64,000 nt of DNA, taken from Bacillota bacterium. GTDB lineage: Bacteria; Bacillota; Clostridia; Acetivibrionales; JANLFN01. Positions within the stretch are counted from its first letter, which is position 1; the number at the start of each line of letters is the position of its first letter. Shown here in pieces: positions 58,330-64,000 of this stretch. The stretch is taken from positions 186,001 to 250,000 of the forward strand of contig JAEWTV010000139.1 of the NCBI GenBank assembly GCA_023397675.1, read 5' to 3'. Under the pieces are notes generated by a model that saw nothing but the letters and a program-made list of their open reading frames with translations, made no database searches and was not told the origin of the DNA. The translations under genes and the position numbers were made by a program.

Positions 58330-59430
58330 ATGAAATACATATTTAAATTTCTTTTTCTTGTATACCTGATTTTAGTATTTGTAATTAACGATGTTGTATC
58401 ATATGAAAAAATAGCTTTACTCGTATTAATTGTTGGCTTAAATGTTTTTATGGAGAGGTTTGGCAGCAACATCTATATTGTTTTAATATCTTTTGCGTTA
58501 ATCTGCATAGGTGCATGGCTGGATAAATCTTTTGGAGTCCTGTTTTGCTTGACAGTATATGACCTTATATATAAAAAGGCTTATTATGCATTGCTTCCTG
58601 TAATTGCTGGTGTAATGTATTTTTTGCATACAAAGGATTCAATTTTAATGATCATGTTGATTTGTATATGTTCGGTTTTGTCTTATGTAACAAGGAAAAA
58701 AGACGACAAGGAACTTATATATAAAAACAGCATTGATGATGAAAGAAGGCTCAGGTATGAGCTTGAAGCAACCAAAAACAAGCTTCTGAATTCAACCAGA
58801 GAGGTTGCATACCTTGCGGAAACCAGGGAAAGAAACAGAATAGCAAGAGAAATTCATGACAATGTAGGTCATAGTATAGCTGGTATTCTAATACAGCTTC
58901 AGGCAGCCCATAAGCTTTATAGGAAAGACAATGAAAAATCGCAGGAGATATTGAAAAAATCAATAGATGGTCTGGCGGATACCGTAACTTTATTAAGAGA
59001 TACTGTCCATAATATCAGACCCAGTGAAATTGTTGGTGTGGATTATATTAAAACAATAATATCAAATTTTAACTTTTGCCCAGTACAATTTGGGTTTACA
59101 GGAAATTTCGATATGCTTCCGACTAACCATATGGAAATCATAGGAACCAGTATCAAGGAAGCTCTTACCAATGCGTCAAAACACTCCAGAGCGACGAAAA
59201 TTGAGATATCCATAGATATAAATGACGGTTACACAAGATTATATATCAAGGACAATGGCATAGGATGCAAAAGCATTAAGGAAGGAATGGGGCTTAGTGG
59301 AATCAGGGAAAGAGTATCCAATACCGGCGGAACTGTATCAATAAGCGCTGAAGACGGTTTCTTGATTGTATGTGTAATTCCAAGGTTTAATAGTGAAGGA
59401 GGCGGTATCTTTGAAAGTATTAATAGTTGA
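58330..59430 (+). CDS. Sensor histidine kinase (NarL-type, HisKA_3)
   Basis: 366 residues. About four or five N-terminal membrane helices (YIFKFLFLVYLILVFVI and following), a coiled linker, then the dimer/phosphate-acceptor helix ETRERNRIAREIHDNVGHSIAGIL with His176, and a HATPase_c domain (IIGTSIKEALTNASKHSRAT, then DNGIGCKSIKEGMGLSGIRERV). Such short sensors respond to membrane or wall stress. ATG 58330 has AGGGG 5 nt ahead; the frame opens at 58258. Its regulator overlaps its end. Confidence 0.9.
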   Translation: MKYIFKFLFLVYLILVFVINDVVSYEKIALLVLIVGLNVFMERFGSNIYIVLISFALICIGAWLDKSFGVLFCLTVYDLIYKKAYYALLPVIAGVMYFLHTKDSILMIMLICICSVLSYVTRKKDDKELIYKNSIDDERRLRYELEATKNKLLNSTREVAYLAETRERNRIAREIHDNVGHSIAGILIQLQAAHKLYRKDNEKSQEILKKSIDGLADTVTLLRDTVHNIRPSEIVGVDYIKTIISNFNFCPVQFGFTGNFDMLPTNHMEIIGTSIKEALTNASKHSRATKIEISIDINDGYTRLYIKDNGIGCKSIKEGMGLSGIRERVSNTGGTVSISAEDGFLIVCVIPRFNSEGGGIFESINS

Positions 59431-60037
59431 CGATGATGCTTTGATAAGAGATGGCTTGAAGCTTATTCTGGAACTTGAAGAAGATATTGAGGTAATTGGA
59501 ACCTCATCCAACGGGCAGGAAGCATTTGAATTATGCCGTAAACTAAGACCAGACATTGTTCTTATGGATATAAGAATGCCTGTTATGGACGGTGTATTGG
59601 GAACAAAGCTAATTAAGGAACATTTTAAAGATATTAAAGTTGTAATCCTAACTACCTTCAAGGATGATGAATATATTAAAGAAGCTATTAAATTTGGCGC
59701 TTCAGGATATATTCTAAAGAACCAGTCATCTGACAGCATTGTAAGTTGCCTAAGAACCGTCGTAAATGGTAATATGGTTTTTGAAGGTGAAATTGCTGCA
59801 ACGCTTTCAACCTTGATAAAGGACGGGAAAAGCTCCAGTGCCAAAGATTTTGATTTGTCTGAAAGGGATTTTGAAATCCTTAAACTTGTAGGTGATGGTA
59901 TGACAAACAAGGAAATTGCAAATGCCTTGTTTCTAGGTGAGGGGACTGTTAGAAACTATGTTACAAGTCTTCTAGAGAAATTAAACCTTCGGGATAGGAC
60001 GCAACTAGCGATCTTTTATTTAAAGAATTTTCAATAG
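59411..60037 (+). CDS. NarL/LuxR-family response regulator
   Basis: 208 residues. Receiver: KVLIVDDDALIRDGLKLIL with the phosphorylated Asp53 in DIVLMDIRMPVMDG. C-terminal helix-turn-helix of LuxR type: LSERDFEILKLVGDGMTNKEIANALFLGEGTVRNYV. TTG 59411 has AAGGAGG 8 nt ahead, within the end of the kinase gene, so the two are coupled. With the kinase it likely controls the adjacent ABC exporter; a LiaR-like role is possible but not shown. Confidence 0.93.
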   Translation: MKVLIVDDDALIRDGLKLILELEEDIEVIGTSSNGQEAFELCRKLRPDIVLMDIRMPVMDGVLGTKLIKEHFKDIKVVILTTFKDDEYIKEAIKFGASGYILKNQSSDSIVSCLRTVVNGNMVFEGEIAATLSTLIKDGKSSSAKDFDLSERDFEILKLVGDGMTNKEIANALFLGEGTVRNYVTSLLEKLNLRDRTQLAIFYLKNFQ

Positions 60038-60051
60038 AGAAGGAGAAGAAA

Positions 60052-60951
60052 ATGTTTTCAGGAAAAAGAGTAATTATTGCTTTATTTATAGTTATAAGCC
60101 TTATGCTGAGTGTATCCTGTGGTAGCAAAAGTACAACTGATACAAATACTACAGTAAAAGCTTCAACAATGGTGTCCGCCGCAACTGCTTCAACAAACCA
60201 AATCCAAAGCAACCAAACTCCAACCACAATAACGGATTCTGCTACTTTAACTGAAAAAACAGTCCAACAACCAACTACTTCAGAAGAATCTAAAAATTCA
60301 TCGCAACTGGATAAGAAACCTGTTCATAAAGTAATTTGTATTGATCCGGGGCATCAAATCAAAATAAACAATAAGACCGAACCACTTGCTCCGTCCAGTA
60401 AGGAAATGAAGGTACAGAACCCTGGAGGCGCACAGGGGGTTGCAACAGGTGTTCCTGAATATAAGCTTAACCTTGCGGTATCTGAAAAACTGAAGAACCT
60501 TCTTGAACAAAACGGTTACACGGTAGTAATGACAAGGGAAATAAACAATGTTGATCTTGGTAATATAGCAAGGGCTAATATAGCCAATGAATGCAATGCA
60601 GATCTTTATATAAGAATTCATGCTGACGGAATGGATGATAGCTCGGTGAGAGGAATATCGGTACTTATTCCCGGAAGTCAATATATAAATGATAAAAACA
60701 TACTAGGCAACAGCAAATCTGCAGCAAGAAAGGTACTTGACGGCTTGGTTTCAGAAACTGGAGCCAAATCAAGGGGGATTGTTGAAAGAAACGACCTTAC
60801 CGGCTTTAACTGGGCCAAGGTTCCAATGCTCCTGGTTGAAATGGGCTTTATGTCTAATCCTGAAGAGGACAGGCTTATGAATACTGATTCTTACAGGGAG
60901 AAGATTGCAAAAGGAATTTATAATGGCGTAAATACATATTTTAACAAATAA
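60052..60951 (+). CDS. N-acetylmuramoyl-L-alanine amidase (lipoprotein)
   Basis: 299 residues. A lipoprotein-like signal (MLSVSCGSK with Cys near residue 23) precedes a Thr/Ser-rich linker. The amidase_3 domain follows: VICIDPGHQ carries the first zinc His, EYKLNLAVSEKLKNLLEQNG the Glu and YIRIHADGMDD the second His. PMLLVEMGFMSNPEED is the final Glu region. It cleaves the amide between muramic acid and L-Ala in peptidoglycan at the outer membrane face. GGAG lies 10 nt ahead of the ATG; it follows the regulator by 14 nt. Confidence 0.9.
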   Translation: MFSGKRVIIALFIVISLMLSVSCGSKSTTDTNTTVKASTMVSAATASTNQIQSNQTPTTITDSATLTEKTVQQPTTSEESKNSSQLDKKPVHKVICIDPGHQIKINNKTEPLAPSSKEMKVQNPGGAQGVATGVPEYKLNLAVSEKLKNLLEQNGYTVVMTREINNVDLGNIARANIANECNADLYIRIHADGMDDSSVRGISVLIPGSQYINDKNILGNSKSAARKVLDGLVSETGAKSRGIVERNDLTGFNWAKVPMLLVEMGFMSNPEEDRLMNTDSYREKIAKGIYNGVNTYFNK

Positions 60952-60969
60952 GACTATACTTTTTCGCCG

Positions 60970-60998
60970 TTGACTTTTCATTTTTGAAAATATATACT
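60970..60998 (+). promoter_or_regulatory. Promoter of the ZTP-riboswitch/pfl operon
   Basis: TTGACT, 17-nt spacer, TATACT, with the transcript start near 61005, just before the aptamer. Confidence 0.6.
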
Positions 60999-61022
60999 TT
61001 AAATATAAGTTAATTTAGATTA

Positions 61023-61117
61023 TTGGTCATGTAACTGGCGGAAGTGGATTAACCACAGGGAGCATGGCTTAAAGATTATCGACCGCCTGGGTATACACAG
61101 TACTCAGGCGGTTTTTT
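61023..61117 (+). promoter_or_regulatory. ZTP (pfl-motif) riboswitch with terminator
   Basis: The leader holds GTAACTGGCGG and AACCACAGGGAGC followed by GACCGCCTGGG, the conserved blocks of the ZTP/pfl RNA, which binds the folate-stress alarmone ZTP/ZMP. The last block also forms a terminator stem (ACCGCCTG/CAGGCGGT, 61082-61112, then TTTTTT). Ligand binding would hold the GCCTGGG block in the aptamer and stop terminator formation, so pflB is expressed when ZTP rises. Formate from Pfl feeds formyl-tetrahydrofolate, which agrees with that logic. Confidence 0.9.
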
Positions 61118-61154
61118 ATATTCTGTGCAAATTATGGTAACGGGGGTGCCTTTT

Positions 61155-63389
61155 ATGTGTGAAAAAGCCTGGCAAGGGTTTGTTACCGGTGAATGGCAGG
61201 AAAGTATAGATGTAAATGATTTTATCATCAGAAATATTAATCCCTATGATGGAAATGAAGAATTTTTGTCCGATATCAGCGAAAAAACTGATAAGCTGTG
61301 GTCGGTTTGCAGACAACTTATAAATGAAGAATTCAAAAAAAGTGGAGTTTTGGATATTGATACCGAAACTGTTTCCAATATTATAAGTCATAACCCGGGC
61401 TATATTCAAAAGGATTTGGAGGTAATTTTCGGACTTCAGACCGATAAGCCTTTGAAACGTGCAATTCTTCCTTTCGGAGGAATACGAATGGTACGTCAGG
61501 CTTGTGAAGAATACGGATACAAGCTTCCAGTCAAGGTCGATGAGATTTTTGAAAACTACCGTAAAACGCACAACGATGGTGTATTTAGTGCTTATACAAC
61601 AGAGATGAAGCTTGCAAGAAAGTGTGGGATTATAACTGGCCTTCCGGATGCATATGGAAGGGGACGTATTATAGGCGATTACAGGCGTGTTGCTTTATAT
61701 GGAGTGGAAAAGCTTATATATGAAAAGATCAATGACTTGAATCTTTTAACTGATAAGCCTATGGATGACGACTTAATCAGGCAAAGGGAAGAAGTGTATG
61801 AACAGATAAATTCTCTGAATGAATTGATGGCTCTGGCTTCCACCTATGGGTTCGATATATCAAGCCCGGCGGAGACTGCTCTTCAGGCTGTACAATGGAT
61901 TTATTTTGCATTCCTTGCTGCAATGAAGGAGACAAATGGTGCAGCAAACTCTCTTGGTCGTGTAAGCAGTTTCCTGGATATTTATTTTGAAAGGGATGTA
62001 AAAGCCGGGATTATTACAGAAGAACAGGCCCAGGAGATAATTGATCAGTTTGTTATAAAGCTTCGGTTAATAAGGCACCTGAGAACTCCCGAGTATAACG
62101 AACTGTTTGCTGGCGATCCTGTTTGGGTAACCGAATCTCTCGGTGGAATGTGCAATGACGGAAGACACATGGTTACAAAGACTTCCTATAGATTCCTTCG
62201 TACACTTTACAACCTTGGATCGGCACCGGAACCCAATCTGACCATATTGTGGTCGGAAAGGCTTCCCGCAAATTTTAGAAAGTATTGTTCAAAGATTTCA
62301 ATAGATACCAGTGCTATTCAATATGAGAATGATGATATTATGAGACCTGTTTATGGAGACGATTATGGAATTTCATGCTGCGTATCGGCAATGAAAATAG
62401 GGCGTCAGATGCAGTTTTTTGGAGCACGCTGCAATATCCCCAAGCTTTTGCTGCTGTGCCTTAACGGAGGAAGAGATGAAATTCTCGGAGAACAGGTAGG
62501 ACCTTACTCACAGGCATATGAAGAGGAATTCCTTGATTACGACAAGGTAATGGAGCTTTTCAAGATTTACCAGAAGTGGCTTGCAGGGTTATATGTAAAT
62601 ACTATGAACACAATACATTACATGCATGATAAATATGCCTATGAAAGAGTTATGATGGCTCTTCATGATACTGACGTGGAAAGGTTTATGGCTTTTGGCG
62701 TATCGGGTTTGTCTGTCGCGGCAGATTCACTGAGCTCAATAAAATACGGAAAGGTAAGGGCCATAAGGAATGAAAAAGGCATTATTACCGATTTTGAAGT
62801 TTTAAAGGATTATCCTAAATACGGAAATGATGACGACAGGGTAGACAAGATAGCAGTTAAAATTGTAAGTGATTTTTATAGCGAGTTAAGAAAGCATAAG
62901 ACATATAAAAATGCAAAACATACATTATCAGTCCTGACAATAACCTCAAATGTAGTTTACGGTAAGAAAACGGGCTCCACCCCTGACGGCAGAAAGAAGG
63001 GTGAACCCTTTGCTCCCGGTGCGAACCCTATGCATGGAAGGGATTCAAACGGAATTCTTGCAGCTATGAACACTGTTGCAAAGCTGCCCTACAAGTATTG
63101 CCAGGACGGGATATCCTTTACTGCATCGTTTTTGCCGGATTCTTTAGGTAAATACTATGAAGCTAGAATGCAAAACCTTGTTTCGTTGCTCGACGGATAT
63201 TTTAAGCAGAGCGGGCACCACTTAAATGTAAATGTAATAGACAGGGAACTGCTGGAAAGAGCAATGGAAGAGCCTGAAAAGTACCCTCAGCTTACAATAA
63301 GGGTTTCAGGCTATGCCGTACACTTTGTAAAGCTCACAAGGGAACAACAACAGGAAGTTCTGAAGAGAACTTTTTATAGCAGGATGTAA
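61155..63389 (+). CDS. pflB: Pyruvate formate-lyase (formate acetyltransferase)
   Basis: 744 residues. Glycyl-radical enzyme: the active-site Cys pair is YGISCCVSAMKIG (Cys408, Cys409) and the radical glycine lies in IRVSGYAVHFVKLTREQQQEV (Gly719). It converts pyruvate and CoA to acetyl-CoA and formate in anaerobes. ATG 61155 has GGGGGTG ahead; the frame is open from 61125. The gene is controlled by the ZTP riboswitch. Its activase starts 248 nt downstream. A glycerol/diol dehydratase relative is unlikely because the CC and RVSGYAV signatures are those of PflB. Confidence 0.95.
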   Translation: MCEKAWQGFVTGEWQESIDVNDFIIRNINPYDGNEEFLSDISEKTDKLWSVCRQLINEEFKKSGVLDIDTETVSNIISHNPGYIQKDLEVIFGLQTDKPLKRAILPFGGIRMVRQACEEYGYKLPVKVDEIFENYRKTHNDGVFSAYTTEMKLARKCGIITGLPDAYGRGRIIGDYRRVALYGVEKLIYEKINDLNLLTDKPMDDDLIRQREEVYEQINSLNELMALASTYGFDISSPAETALQAVQWIYFAFLAAMKETNGAANSLGRVSSFLDIYFERDVKAGIITEEQAQEIIDQFVIKLRLIRHLRTPEYNELFAGDPVWVTESLGGMCNDGRHMVTKTSYRFLRTLYNLGSAPEPNLTILWSERLPANFRKYCSKISIDTSAIQYENDDIMRPVYGDDYGISCCVSAMKIGRQMQFFGARCNIPKLLLLCLNGGRDEILGEQVGPYSQAYEEEFLDYDKVMELFKIYQKWLAGLYVNTMNTIHYMHDKYAYERVMMALHDTDVERFMAFGVSGLSVAADSLSSIKYGKVRAIRNEKGIITDFEVLKDYPKYGNDDDRVDKIAVKIVSDFYSELRKHKTYKNAKHTLSVLTITSNVVYGKKTGSTPDGRKKGEPFAPGANPMHGRDSNGILAAMNTVAKLPYKYCQDGISFTASFLPDSLGKYYEARMQNLVSLLDGYFKQSGHHLNVNVIDRELLERAMEEPEKYPQLTIRVSGYAVHFVKLTREQQQEVLKRTFYSRM

Positions 63390-63636
63390 GTAACAATTTG
63401 AGCTATATCTCATGGTTTTATTTATGGAAAGAACATATGTGGAAGGGTTGTAGAGTCTGTTAATCAGAGCGAAGATCAGCAAATTCACTGTCTGAGAGGA
63501 ATAATTTCATGGAATTCATTCGGTATTATTCATCGAGTTTGAATTTGCCTGAGCTGAATTTACAGACTTTAAACCCTGTAACATTTTCGTTCTTGGAATA
63601 AATCAAACCATGGGAATTAAGTTATTGGAGGATAGC

Positions 63637-64000
63637 TTGGGTATAAAGGGAAGGATTCACTCTTTCGAAACGTTTGGAACAGTAGATGGTCCTGGAATCA
63701 GATTTGTTGTATTCATGCAGGGTTGTCCTTTCAGATGCCTTTACTGTCATAACCCGGATACTTGGAGTGAAAATGCGGGAACTGAATACTCCGTTAAAGA
63801 AGTCATTGAAAGAGTAATGCGTTATAAAGATTATTATGGGGCAGAAGGCGGAATTACGGTATCAGGCGGAGAACCATTACTGCAGCTTGATTTTCTTATG
63901 GCTCTGTTTAAGGAATGTAAAGCAAAAGGTATTAATACTGCGCTTGACACAAATGGCTATTTCGGAGGACTCTTGTATGAACGGGAATTCCAAAGAGGCT
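63637..64000 (+). CDS. pflA: Pyruvate formate-lyase activating enzyme (partial)
   Basis: The first 121 codons are in the window and the gene runs off the right edge. Radical-SAM cluster motif CPFRCLYCHNPDTW (CxxxCxxC) follows GRIHSFETFGTVDGPGIRFVVF, the PflA signature, and GGITVSGGEPLLQ is the SAM-binding GGE motif. It installs the glycyl radical on PflB. The start is TTG 63637 with GGAGG 5 nt ahead. The 63390-63636 gap shows no terminator I would trust. Confidence 0.93.
   Translation, partial: MGIKGRIHSFETFGTVDGPGIRFVVFMQGCPFRCLYCHNPDTWSENAGTEYSVKEVIERVMRYKDYYGAEGGITVSGGEPLLQLDFLMALFKECKAKGINTALDTNGYFGGLLYEREFQRG

Noticed and set aside
63509..63601. 30-codon frame between pflB and pflA with an AGAGGA ribosome-like site
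   Set aside because: Too short and without family or composition support; the gap of about 250 bases otherwise shows nothing clear.
1..64000. CRISPR array, tRNA, rRNA or intact insertion sequence
   Set aside because: No regularly spaced direct repeats, cloverleaf-forming blocks, ribosomal signatures or transposase genes were seen on reading both strands.

Overview
The window is AT-rich, Gram-positive-type DNA with strong Shine-Dalgarno sites, U-tailed intrinsic terminators, ATG/TTG/GTG starts and many Firmicutes-specific families: a T-box leader, yjdF and ZTP riboswitches, GerW/YtfJ, BlaI/M56, PadR, SLH domains and a split GshF. Hcp, pyruvate formate-lyase and its radical-SAM activase, a rubredoxin-like protein and ferredoxin-like proteins point to a strict anaerobe. 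The best fit is a spore-forming Clostridia member, possibly near the cellulolytic Ruminiclostridium group; the placement is inference. No tRNA, rRNA, CRISPR array or intact insertion sequence was seen.

Layout. 1-3.4 kb: a MocR regulator divergent from a transporter start, YjbQ, and an EAL phosphodiesterase behind an attenuator-like leader. 3.4-6.8 kb: a T-box leader controlling a TIM-barrel/acyl-CoA ligase fusion, then a hotdog thioesterase. 6.9-9.3 kb: a 39-residue membrane peptide, a NapH-like ferredoxin with an FMN domain, and yjdF with its riboswitch. 9.3-17.8 kb: a MarR/MFS efflux pair, three GNAT acetyltransferases, a Qnr-like pentapeptide protein, an HD hydrolase, an SLH/BsuPI protein and a membrane glycosyltransferase. 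17.8-23.4 kb: BlaI/M56 sensor pair, then a split glutathione-synthesis pair (gshA plus ATP-grasp) beside an ArsR regulator. 23.7-31.6 kb: chemoreceptor, azoreductase, Rh-type ammonium channel, hcp, rubredoxin-like protein, DUF2935 and a GyrI-like protein. 31.6-34.3 kb: a ku-ligase-polymerase NHEJ operon. 34.4-38.2 kb: a 130-bp nested inverted repeat, a ferredoxin-like gene, a CRP/FNR regulator and small redox or zinc proteins. 38.2-44.5 kb: a DUF990-type ABC exporter and a PadR-controlled DUF2812/ABC operon. 44.5-45.1 kb: a GC-rich relic and a frameshifted DUF1871 gene. 45.2-49.8 kb: HelD and an ECF-sigma/anti-sigma/DUF2953/GerW operon ending in a 45-residue protein. 50-55 kb: TPR protein, acyltransferase, AraC-GyrI regulator, VOC and transglutaminase genes, and a decayed GyrI tail. 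55-60 kb: an ABC exporter with a two-component system. 60-64 kb: a cell-wall amidase, a ZTP riboswitch, pflB and a partial pflA.

How the genes work together. Several modules pair a regulator with a visible operator: MarR with MFS, BlaI with M56 (two TACA/TGTA sites), PadR with ABC (two 19-bp palindromes over a consensus promoter), and ArsR near gshA. The clearest circuit is a CRP/FNR-family regulator whose probable 14-bp palindrome lies exactly 22 nt upstream of a TATAAT box at both hcp (27.9-29.5 kb) and a ferredoxin-like gene (34.5-35.3 kb). That is class-II activator geometry and looks like a small nitrosative-stress regulon. RNA-based control is prominent (T-box, yjdF, ZTP, and a possible attenuator before the EAL gene).
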